From Bacillota bacterium (GTDB lineage: Bacteria; Bacillota; Clostridia; Christensenellales; CAG-138): 7,859 bases of DNA. The position numbers were made by a program, and so were the translations under genes. Below, in pieces: positions 1 through 6,411 of this stretch. The DNA is taken from the NCBI GenBank assembly GCA_023393045.1, contig JAEWMV010000115.1:1-7859 (forward strand), written 5' to 3'. How positions within the stretch are numbered: the stretch's first letter is position 1; every line of letters starts with the position of its first letter. The notes under the pieces were generated by a model. It did not search any database. It was not told where the DNA came from and was given only the letters and a program-made list of their open reading frames with translations.

Positions 1-195
1 GGCGTGTCCTCTATATCGGACAGCGTCACGCTGGTCGTCTCGGAGGAAACGGGCGTGATCTCCTTTGCGCGCGAGGGCAAACTCGTGCGCTATATCGACC
101 AGAAGGCGCTTAAAAACCTGCTCGAATCCATTTTCGTAAAGAAGGTTGAGGCCGCGTTCAACCTGCGCAGGCGGAGGAACAAAAATGAAAAATAA
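1..195 (+). CDS. cdaA: Diadenylate cyclase CdaA, C-terminal end (partial)
   Basis: This is the last 64 codons of a gene whose start lies left of the window. The visible part carries the end of the DisA_N (DAC) catalytic domain: a GVSSISDSVTLVVSEETG stretch (residues 1-18 of the fragment) followed by a GKLVRYID-like strand and a basic C-terminal helix ending in RRRRNKNEK. CdaA makes c-di-AMP from two ATP at the membrane. In Firmicutes c-di-AMP controls potassium and osmolyte transport and cell-wall balance. The DGA and RHR catalytic motifs and the N-terminal membrane helices are outside the window, so activity cannot be judged here. The neighbour cdaR overlaps by 11 bases and strongly supports the call, because the cdaA-cdaR pair is conserved in Firmicutes. 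DisA or CdaS are less likely because neither is normally followed by a YbbR gene. Confidence 0.9.
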   Translation, partial: GVSSISDSVTLVVSEETGVISFAREGKLVRYIDQKALKNLLESIFVKKVEAAFNLRRRRNKNEK

Positions 196-1462
196 GGAAA
201 AATTCACCGCCCTGCTCAAACAATGGGTCAAGGATCTTTTTACAAAGCGCATCGCGCTCAAAATCGTGTCCCTCATGTTTGCCATGCTCCTTTGGGGCTA
301 TGTGCTCATGATGCAGGACCCCGAGCGCACGAAGACGGTTTCAAACGTGAGCGTGAGCATCGAGGGCGAGGCGGATTTGCTTGCGCGCAAGCTTGTGATC
401 CGCGGCAACAAGCGCTTTGACGACGTTGTGGTGAAGGTCAAAACCCAGCTTACGCAGTACGCGGACCTCAATGTGGACGATATCACGGCCACCATCAACC
501 TTGCGGGCATCACGGACAAGGGCACCTATAAGGTGACCGTGAGCGCGAAATCCTCGACGGGCACGGTCATATCCACATCGCCCTCGCAGGTGACCATAGA
601 GGTTGACGACCTTGTCACGCGCGGCATTCCCGTGGAAATTAAAACAGCGGGGACTCTCCCCGAAGGATACTGGGCGGGGACGCCCGTCATCGGCCGCTCC
701 GAAATCACCATCGAAGGCGCGGCGCAGGATATCGAGCTGATTGAGAAGGCCGGTGCGGAGATCGACCTTTCAGGCTTGGAGGCGAGCGTCAACCGCTCCA
801 CGCTCCTCACGCTCTACGACGCAAACGGCGACGAGGTGCCTTCGGATGCGCTCCACGGCACGCTGCCCTCCGTTATGGTCAAGCTCGAGGTAACGCCGAT
901 GAAGGAGGTTCCCGTGGATGCCGCGAGCGCGCTTTTGGGCGCGGACGACCTGCCGCCGAATTTCGAGCTTGTGAGCTATGCGATCGTTAAAGGGCCCGAC
1001 ACCGTGCGCATCATCGGGGATGAGGACGCGCTTGCCGCGGTGGATTCCATCGCGCTCGAGCCTATCGACATTTCCGGCTCGAGGGAGAGCATCCAGCAGG
1101 ATTTCATGATGGTCTTGCCAGAGGGGGTGACGCTGCTCGACTCCGATACGGTGGAATTGTATATTGAAATCCGCGAAAAGAGCGCCAGCGCCTCGTTTAT
1201 GGAACTGCCCATCGACGTGCGCGGCCTGAACAGAAAATTGAAGGCGACGCTCAGCCAGGAGGCGGCGGATGTCGTGATCTCCGGCAGAATCAGCCTCGTC
1301 AACATGCTCGAGCGGGACGATGTGACGCTCTATGTCGACCTCACCAACTACGCCGCGGGCGTGTACGACGTGCCGCTCTATGTGGAGCTGCCCAAGGACG
1401 AGATGACGCTGGAGCTCACCAAACTCCTCTCCATACAATTTGTCAGGGTGGAGATCGAGTAA
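185..1462 (+). CDS. cdaR: YbbR-domain protein, CdaA regulator CdaR
   Basis: This encodes a 425-residue membrane-anchored extracytoplasmic protein. A basic N-terminus is followed by one transmembrane segment at about residues 23-42 (ALKIVSLMFAMLLWGYVLMM). Then come four similar beta-rich units at about 53-140, 146-236, 240-330 and 336-424, each with the YbbR pattern of a V-P-V/I strand, a 'V.I.G' strand and a 'ID(L/I)SG' or 'VDLTNY' strand. Four YbbR repeats after one helix match the layout of Bacillus CdaR. The family binds CdaA through the membrane and modulates c-di-AMP synthesis. The ATG at 185 is chosen because GGAGG at 173-177 sits 7 bases upstream. An earlier in-frame ATG at 146 has no such site and would add 13 residues deep inside cdaA. 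The 11-base overlap with cdaA suggests coupled translation. Confidence 0.92.
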   Translation: MKNKEKFTALLKQWVKDLFTKRIALKIVSLMFAMLLWGYVLMMQDPERTKTVSNVSVSIEGEADLLARKLVIRGNKRFDDVVVKVKTQLTQYADLNVDDITATINLAGITDKGTYKVTVSAKSSTGTVISTSPSQVTIEVDDLVTRGIPVEIKTAGTLPEGYWAGTPVIGRSEITIEGAAQDIELIEKAGAEIDLSGLEASVNRSTLLTLYDANGDEVPSDALHGTLPSVMVKLEVTPMKEVPVDAASALLGADDLPPNFELVSYAIVKGPDTVRIIGDEDALAAVDSIALEPIDISGSRESIQQDFMMVLPEGVTLLDSDTVELYIEIREKSASASFMELPIDVRGLNRKLKATLSQEAADVVISGRISLVNMLERDDVTLYVDLTNYAAGVYDVPLYVELPKDEMTLELTKLLSIQFVRVEIE

Positions 1463-1463
1463 C

Positions 1464-3068
1464 ATGGCCGTGACGATCAAGGGAATCAGGCTTCCGCTCT
1501 CGGCGGATGAGTCCTCGCTCAAAACGCTTGGGGCGAGGGCTCTTGATATAGGCGAGGGCGGGATAGGGACCCTTCGGGTCAAGCGCGTTTCTCTGGATGC
1601 CAGAAGGAAGAACGACATTTTCTTCGACTACACGCTCGAGGTTGCACTCGCTGAAAAGGACGAGGCAAGGGCGATAAAAGCGGGCAGGGCGGAAATTGCG
1701 CACGCGCGCACTGCGTTCATGCCGCATATGGGCGAAAAAAAGCTGGACGCGCCCGTCATCGTCGCAGGCCTTGGCCCGGCGGGGCTTTTCGCCGCGTACG
1801 CGCTTGCGCGCTTCGGCTACAGGCCGCTCGTACTCGAGCGCGGGAAATGCGTTGAACAAAGGCAGCTTGACGTAGACCGCTTCTGGAAGAGCGCCGCGCT
1901 CGACACCGAGAGCAACGCGATGTTCGGCGAGGGCGGCGCGGGCGCGTTTTCGGACGGAAAGCTTACCACGCGCATCAAGGACCCTCTCTGCGAGGACGTG
2001 CTGGAAACGCTCGTGCGCTTCGGCGCGCCTGAGGAAACCGCAGTTCAGGCCAAACCCCACATCGGCACGGACAAGCTTTGTGGCATCATTTCCAACATCC
2101 GCAGGGAAATCGAGCGGCTGGGCGGCGAGGTTCGCTTCAACACCAGGCTTTGCGGCCTTGAAAGCCGGGACGGCGCGCTTGCCGCCGCACGCGTGCGAAC
2201 CCCTGCGGGAGAAGAACGGCTGCCCTGCCGGGCGCTGCTGCTCGCCGTCGGCCAGAACGCGGACGACACCTATGAGATGCTCTTTGCTTCGGGCCTCGAG
2301 ATGCTCGCGAAACCCTATGCGGTGGGCGTACGCATCGAGCATCCGCGCGAGCTTATAGACCGCTCCCAGTTCGGCGCGCACATGGGGCACCCGCGGCTCG
2401 GCGCGGCCGAATATCATTTTGCGGAAAAGTCCGGCGGCAGAGGCGTGTATACATTTTGCATGTGCCCGGGCGGCAGCGTCATTGCCTGCGCGAATGAAAA
2501 AGGGCGCGTGATCGTCAACGGCATGAGCGAGCATAAGCGCGACGCGGAGAATTCCAACGCGGCCATCGTGGTGCAGGTGGACGAGCGGGATTTCCCCCCG
2601 GGGCCTCTGGGCGGGCTTGCCTTCAGGCGGGAGCTTGAGCGCGCGGCGTTCGTTGCGGGCGGCAGTGATTATTGCGCGCCCGCGTCGACCTACGGCGCGT
2701 TTTCATCGGGCATCATGCCCTATAGCTTCGGCAGCGTCACGCCAAGCTATCTTCCGGGCGTTACGCCCTGCGATTTGAACGGGCTGCTCCCGGACTTCCT
2801 CGCGCGGGGTGTGAAGGACGCCGTAAGCGCATTCGGGCAGAAGCTGCGCGGCTTTGACATGGACGACGCGGTTTTAACCGCCATCGAGAGCAGGACGAGC
2901 GCGCCCCTTCGCATCCTGCGAAACGAGCTTGGCGAGGCGACGCGCATGACGGGGCTCTACCCCTGCGGCGAGGGCGCGGGCTATGCGGGCGGCATCGTCA
3001 GCGCGGCTGTGGACGGCATGCGCGCCGCGGAGCGCGTCATGGCGCTCTATGCCCCGCTTTTACAATGA
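1464..3068 (+). CDS. FAD-dependent dehydrogenase, COG2509 type
   Basis: This encodes a 534-residue soluble flavoprotein. After an N-terminal alpha/beta domain of about 90 residues comes the dinucleotide-binding fold with VAGLGPAG (G102-x-G104-x-x-G107) and the strand-end acidic residue in VLERG (E125). A glycine-rich FAD-contact motif, GEGGAGAFSDGKLTTR, lies at about 155-170. Near the C-terminus YPCGEGAGYAGG (499-510), followed by IVSAAVDGMRAAE, is the second FAD-contact motif typical of this family, whose substrate is unknown to me. There is no obvious iron-sulphur cysteine cluster and no separate NAD(P) domain. The ATG at 1464 lies one base after the cdaR stop and is served by GTGGAG at 1448-1453, inside the end of cdaR, so it is probably co-transcribed. 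A few extra upstream codons (from 1440) are possible but lack a ribosome site. The family call is firm; the reaction is not known. Confidence 0.88.
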   Translation: MAVTIKGIRLPLSADESSLKTLGARALDIGEGGIGTLRVKRVSLDARRKNDIFFDYTLEVALAEKDEARAIKAGRAEIAHARTAFMPHMGEKKLDAPVIVAGLGPAGLFAAYALARFGYRPLVLERGKCVEQRQLDVDRFWKSAALDTESNAMFGEGGAGAFSDGKLTTRIKDPLCEDVLETLVRFGAPEETAVQAKPHIGTDKLCGIISNIRREIERLGGEVRFNTRLCGLESRDGALAAARVRTPAGEERLPCRALLLAVGQNADDTYEMLFASGLEMLAKPYAVGVRIEHPRELIDRSQFGAHMGHPRLGAAEYHFAEKSGGRGVYTFCMCPGGSVIACANEKGRVIVNGMSEHKRDAENSNAAIVVQVDERDFPPGPLGGLAFRRELERAAFVAGGSDYCAPASTYGAFSSGIMPYSFGSVTPSYLPGVTPCDLNGLLPDFLARGVKDAVSAFGQKLRGFDMDDAVLTAIESRTSAPLRILRNELGEATRMTGLYPCGEGAGYAGGIVSAAVDGMRAAERVMALYAPLLQ

Positions 3069-3087
3069 TTGGATAATATGGTAGAAT
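3059..3087 (+). promoter_or_regulatory. Candidate sigma-A-like promoter upstream of the lipoprotein gene
   Basis: TTTACA (3059-3064) and TAGAAT (3082-3087) are separated by exactly 17 bases, and each hexamer matches the consensus at five of six positions. The expected transcript start is around 3094. The -35 lies in the last codons of the flavoprotein gene. The promoter would let the lipoprotein and beta-propeller genes be expressed independently of cdaA-cdaR. It was found by eye in a short AT-rich patch within GC-rich DNA; there is no expression evidence. Confidence 0.45.
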
Positions 3088-3098
3088 TCGATATGGAC

Positions 3099-4067
3099 AT
3101 GAGAAAAAACAAGCATCGCATCATAAAGCGCCTCGCGCTTTGGCTGATTGCCCTCATGCTTTTTACTTTCGCCTGCGCGTGCAGGCCCGAAGAGCCGGAT
3201 GAAGGGGATCAGATCGATTTGTCCGACCCGTCCGGCGCAGAGAATATCGTCACGGCGGCGCAGCTGCTTCTGGCGCTTGAAGAAGGCAATTCCGACACGC
3301 TGACGCTGAGCGCCTCCATAGACCTTGGGGACGAGATGCTCAAACTCGACGAAGAGAATGCCTCTCTCACCATCATCGGCAACGGCAACACCATTTCCGG
3401 CAACGGGGATTGCATCATACGCCTCGCAAGCGGCTGCAGTCTGACGCTTGAGGACATTACCCTCAACGCGGGTTCCAACGCCATAGGCTGCCTCGGCGGC
3501 GCGTCGATTGCGGGCAGCGCCACCATAAAGGCCGTCGCCCATGCGATCTATTCCATGGGGGACGTGCGCGTGGGCGGTGGAAGCAGGCTGTTTATATCAA
3601 GCAATGTGGGCAACGGCATCAATGCCGTCGGTCTTGAACTCAAGGAGGACGCGCGCGTGCGCGCAGAGGGCGGGCTTGGCGGCGTGAGCGTCACGCGGGA
3701 CGGCATCGTGTTAAACGTTGGCTCCGTGCTCGATTCCAATACAAACGAAAACTACAACGCGCTCAAATGCGAGGGAACGCTCGTCATGTACGACGGCTCC
3801 AAGCTCATCGTCAAAAACAACGGCGAGTATCACGGCGCGGAAGTGTCCGAAATCATCGTCGAGGGAACGGTGGGCATCGAGGCGCAGGGGGGCTCCAAGG
3901 GAGTGGGCCTTTTCATGTTCAGGATTGACGAGGCCATCAATGTCGTGGGCTACTGCGAGCCGGAGCTTCGCTTCGAGGTGGGCAACGGCGGCATTTCCTT
4001 CTATGAAAGCGCATCCGAATTCCCGACGCCGACACCCCCGATGGAAACGGAGGAAACGCCCTCCTGA
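3099..4067 (+). CDS. Probable lipoprotein with beta-helix-like body
   Basis: From the ATG at 3099 this encodes 322 residues. A signal peptide is clear: a basic MRKNKHRIIKR start, a hydrophobic core at about 12-25, then Cys26-Ala-Cys28. Either cysteine could be lipid-modified, but neither lipobox is canonical (TFAC or ACAC). An acidic spacer (RPEEPDEGDQID) follows. Residues about 65-300 are short strands with repeated G, N and hydrophobic positions (for example LTIIGNGNTISGNGD and LTLEDITLNAGSNAIGC), the pattern of right-handed beta-helix or pectate-lyase-like proteins. The C-terminus (PTPTPP) is proline/threonine-rich. I see no convincing polysaccharide-lyase catalytic set, so the role is unknown; surface binding is a guess. 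The start is uncertain: in-frame ATGs at 3078 and 3093 and a TTG at 3069 are also possible, none with a good ribosome site. The 3099 start gives the cleanest signal peptide, since the longer forms add acidic residues to its n-region. Confidence 0.75.
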   Translation: MRKNKHRIIKRLALWLIALMLFTFACACRPEEPDEGDQIDLSDPSGAENIVTAAQLLLALEEGNSDTLTLSASIDLGDEMLKLDEENASLTIIGNGNTISGNGDCIIRLASGCSLTLEDITLNAGSNAIGCLGGASIAGSATIKAVAHAIYSMGDVRVGGGSRLFISSNVGNGINAVGLELKEDARVRAEGGLGGVSVTRDGIVLNVGSVLDSNTNENYNALKCEGTLVMYDGSKLIVKNNGEYHGAEVSEIIVEGTVGIEAQGGSKGVGLFMFRIDEAINVVGYCEPELRFEVGNGGISFYESASEFPTPTPPMETEETPS

Positions 4068-4089
4068 CTACACGCTCTGAGGAGGAGGC

Positions 4090-5922
4090 ATGGGCAGACA
4101 GACGCAAAGGAAAAGCTTTCGCGCGATACGCCAGCGCAAGTACAGGGCAAGGAGATTTTTCGTCCTGCTCGTGCTGCTTGCCGTGATCGGCGGCCTGACC
4201 TGGCTTTTGACGGCACTGCTCTCCGAGGACGGCCTTGGCGGCGGCGGGCAGAAGAACACGCCTTCCCCGAGCCCATCCGCCCAGATACAGCTTTCGCCCA
4301 CGCCCAGCCCCACCGCGACGCCGCAGCTGCCCGAAACGCTTCGGGTCACGCCCATGGACGAAGCGGCGCTTGCGGCGCTCGGCTTTTCCTCCGAAATCAT
4401 GTACGACAGGGAAAATGTGACCAGCTTCACGCGGGAGGATACCATAAACTTTCCGCGTTCCGATGCATACACGCAACTCAAGGGCGTCATCACCTTCGGC
4501 GGCAACAATTACAGGAACACCTTCACCTACGGCACGCAGAGCGTGACGCAAAAGACCCTCACGCGCGTTTGGGAGGCCGATACGGGCGGGTTGAATACCG
4601 AGGAGGGTTATTGGACGGGCACGGGCTGGACGGGCATGCCCATCATCATCCGCTGGGAGGACGACGTGCGCCCCCTGCTTGGCGTATACGACGAATTCAA
4701 GAACAAGGCGGATTTTACCGAGGTCATTTATCCCGCCATGGACGGCAAAATCTATTTCTTCGAGCTTTCCTCCGGCACGCCCACGCGCGCGGCAATCAAC
4801 CTCGGCGTCGTCACAAAGGGCACGGCCACGCTGGATCCGCGCGGCTATCCGCTGCTCTATACGGGGCAGGGGATAACTTCCGAGAACAGCGAGGGCAGCA
4901 CGGGCGCATGGTTCCGTGTGATTTCCCTCATTGAAAATAAGGTGCTGTGGACCTTCGGCGGCAAGGACTATTTCTCTTACCGCGTATGGCAGGCGTACGA
5001 TTCCTCCGCGCTGCTTGCCGCGGACGCGGACACGCTCGTCACGGGCGGGGAGAACGGCGTGATGTACAGCGTAAAGCTCAACGCCAGCTTCGATAAGGCC
5101 GCGGGCACAGTTTCCGTGAATCCCGGGCCGCTTGCCAAATACCGCTATAGCGCGAGCGGCTACGGCGAGTCGGAATCGTCCCGCTGGTGGGGCATCGAAA
5201 ACTCCATTGCCGCGTGGCGCAACTACGTCTTTTTCACCGACAACGGCGGCCTTCTCCAGTGCGTGGACATCAATACGCTCGAAACCCAATATGTCGTGGA
5301 CGTGACGGATGACAGCGATGCGTCCCTCGTCATCGAGGAGGACGCCGCCGCGAATACGTTCTATCTTTATACCGCCAACGAGGTGGATAAGCAGTCCGGC
5401 ATTGAATCGGGCTATGGCAAGAGCTATCACCGCAAGATAAACGGGCTGACCGGCGCGATACTCTGGGAGAAGGCGTGGGATGCAAACGTGGGGGGCGATT
5501 CCTCCAACGGCGGCACGCTCGCGACGCCGCACGCGGGCCGCGGCAATATCAGCGATCTTGTGATATACAGCATGACGCTCGTCCCCGTCGAGGTGAACGG
5601 GGCCACGCGAAACGGCGGCAGGATCATCGCCTACGACAAGGCGACGGGCAACGAGGTCTGGCGTTACGAGCAGGGCGCGGGGTATTGGAGCTCGCCCGTG
5701 GTGATCTATGATGAAAACGAAAACGCGTACGTCATCCAGTGCGACAGGGACGGCATCATGCGCATGCACGACGCGAGGACGGGGGAGGCGCTCGCCTTCG
5801 TCGACCTCGGCTCGCGCATCGAATCCACGCCCTCGGTGTTCGGCAACCTCCTCGTCGTAGGTACGCGCGGGCAAAGCGGCAGCGGGGAAAGCCAGAAGAT
5901 CATCTGCGTCAGAATAGGATGA
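4090..5922 (+). CDS. Membrane-anchored PQQ-like beta-propeller protein
   Basis: This encodes 610 residues. A strongly basic N-terminus is followed by one transmembrane segment (about 23-44), a Gly-rich and Pro/Ser/Thr-rich linker (about 48-82, with PSPSPS and SPTPSPTATP), and a large extracytoplasmic beta-propeller. PQQ-type blade motifs, 'Y/N-D-x-x-T-G-x-x-x-W', are clearest at 449-462 (INGLTGAILWE), 512-526 (IAYDKATGNEVWRYE) and 557-572 (MRMHDARTGEALAF). Earlier blades are less regular (IENKVLWTFGG at 281-291). The family includes PQQ dehydrogenases and scaffold proteins such as BamB. I see no sign of a dehydrogenase or quinone-binding site, so a scaffold or ligand-binding role outside the membrane is more likely. 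The start is secure: GGAGGAGG at 4081-4088 lies just before the ATG and is the strongest site in the window. It follows the lipoprotein by 22 bases, so the two probably share a transcript. Confidence 0.85.
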   Translation: MGRQTQRKSFRAIRQRKYRARRFFVLLVLLAVIGGLTWLLTALLSEDGLGGGGQKNTPSPSPSAQIQLSPTPSPTATPQLPETLRVTPMDEAALAALGFSSEIMYDRENVTSFTREDTINFPRSDAYTQLKGVITFGGNNYRNTFTYGTQSVTQKTLTRVWEADTGGLNTEEGYWTGTGWTGMPIIIRWEDDVRPLLGVYDEFKNKADFTEVIYPAMDGKIYFFELSSGTPTRAAINLGVVTKGTATLDPRGYPLLYTGQGITSENSEGSTGAWFRVISLIENKVLWTFGGKDYFSYRVWQAYDSSALLAADADTLVTGGENGVMYSVKLNASFDKAAGTVSVNPGPLAKYRYSASGYGESESSRWWGIENSIAAWRNYVFFTDNGGLLQCVDINTLETQYVVDVTDDSDASLVIEEDAAANTFYLYTANEVDKQSGIESGYGKSYHRKINGLTGAILWEKAWDANVGGDSSNGGTLATPHAGRGNISDLVIYSMTLVPVEVNGATRNGGRIIAYDKATGNEVWRYEQGAGYWSSPVVIYDENENAYVIQCDRDGIMRMHDARTGEALAFVDLGSRIESTPSVFGNLLVVGTRGQSGSGESQKIICVRIG

Positions 5923-6265
5923 TATTCAAAAGCATCCCCAGCCCGAACGATGCCGCGTTGCACGCGAGGGAGACGGGGAACCACCTGCGTTTCCCGGCGA
6001 AAAGCTTTTTAAGAACGAGCCATTCTATTAAAACGACAGCGATTTCAAGCAGCGCGACGGCGTAAACGTCGCCCCATGGCAGGAGGGTGCGATAGAAATA
6101 CAACAGCAGGCACAGCGTTGGATTTGTGGCGATATTAAGAAGGAGCAGCATGCGCTGCTCTTTTTTTGACAGGCGAAACAGAATGCCCACGAGCGCTTCG
6201 GACACGGCTGTGAGCGCGAGGGGAATGAGAAAATAAAGCGCGGCGTCGAGCGCGCCCCGGTTCAT
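5909..6265 (-). CDS. Small four-helix integral membrane protein of unknown function
   Basis: This encodes 118 residues with four predicted transmembrane helices at about 8-30, 39-57, 66-87 and 96-117. Features that look conserved rather than random are the NPT in LLLNIATNPTL (about 42-51), an acidic residue inside helix 3 (ALLEIAVVLIEW, about 71-82), a basic loop (KKLFAGKRR, 86-94), and Asn and Ser within helix 4 (ACNAASFG). I do not recognise the family. The start ATG overlaps the stop of the upstream 49-residue gene as ATGA, indicating coupled translation, and it has no strong ribosome site of its own. The 3' end runs 14 bases into the end of the opposite-strand beta-propeller gene. The open frame, hydrophobic helix pattern and tight coupling make it a real gene; its role is unknown and may involve the MFS transporter encoded with it. 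Confidence 0.8.
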   Translation of the reverse strand: MNRGALDAALYFLIPLALTAVSEALVGILFRLSKKEQRMLLLLNIATNPTLCLLLYFYRTLLPWGDVYAVALLEIAVVLIEWLVLKKLFAGKRRWFPVSLACNAASFGLGMLLNIILF

Positions 6266-6411
6266 TGGTCGATTTCTTTTTTCGCGTTGTTCTTTTTGAT
6301 CGCCCGCACGATGAAGAACACCGCAGCGCCCACGAGCAGAATGACCGCGGCGATGATGAGCGCGGGAATGTAGAAATAGATGGCGGGAGCAACGTCAAGC
6401 AGCACTTTCAT
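6262..6411 (-). CDS. 49-residue single-pass membrane protein
   Basis: This small gene encodes 49 residues. A short N-terminus (MKVLLDVAP) leads into one hydrophobic helix at about 11-36 (IYFYIPALIIAAVILLVGAA and onward), followed by a basic tail (RAIKKNNAKKEIDQ). The positive-inside rule predicts the tail in the cytoplasm. Three things support it as real. A consensus AGGAGG (6421-6426) precedes the ATG by 9 bases. The start lies inside the last 17 bases of the MFS gene. The stop overlaps the next gene's start as ATGA. The two frames it overlaps cannot both end and begin so neatly around a non-gene. I know no function. It could be a small subunit or regulator of the MFS protein or of the four-helix protein. 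Confidence 0.78.
   Translation of the reverse strand: MKVLLDVAPAIYFYIPALIIAAVILLVGAAVFFIVRAIKKNNAKKEIDQ

Noticed and set aside
146..184. Upstream ATG at 146 as start of cdaR
   Set aside because: No ribosome site precedes it, while the ATG at 185 has GGAGG at ideal spacing. The 13 extra residues would place Arg-rich sequence ahead of the membrane helix and increase the overlap with cdaA to 50 bases.
1443..2534. A 363-codon minus-strand frame opposite the flavoprotein gene, and a similar one at 770-1618 opposite cdaR
   Set aside because: Their composition is that of antisense shadows, and they lie opposite genes with clear family motifs.
3072..3077. GATAAT as -10 for the lipoprotein gene
   Set aside because: There is no usable -35 at 16-18 bases and TTTACA is only 7 bases away. 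TAGAAT at 3082-3087 has ideal 17-base spacing to the same TTTACA.
4141..4176. Twin-arginine-like RRFF before the transmembrane segment of the beta-propeller protein
   Set aside because: The S/T-R-R-x-F-L-K pattern is only partly matched, the whole N-terminus is basic, and no cofactor-binding domain calls for Tat export. An ordinary signal anchor explains it.
3937..5874. A 645-codon open frame on the minus strand, opposite the beta-propeller gene and the end of the lipoprotein gene
   Set aside because: The translation is rich in Arg, Ala, Gly and His with no recognisable domain and no clear ribosome site, and the plus-strand protein fits a known fold. GC-rich codon use commonly leaves the antisense frame open.
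5974..6010. Possible terminator for the beta-propeller gene: CGGGGAA and TTTCCCG arms with a T5 run further on
   Set aside because: The stem includes a G-T pair, the loop is 9 bases and the T-run starts about 9 bases after the stem. It also lies inside the coding part of the 118-residue gene. Too weak to call.
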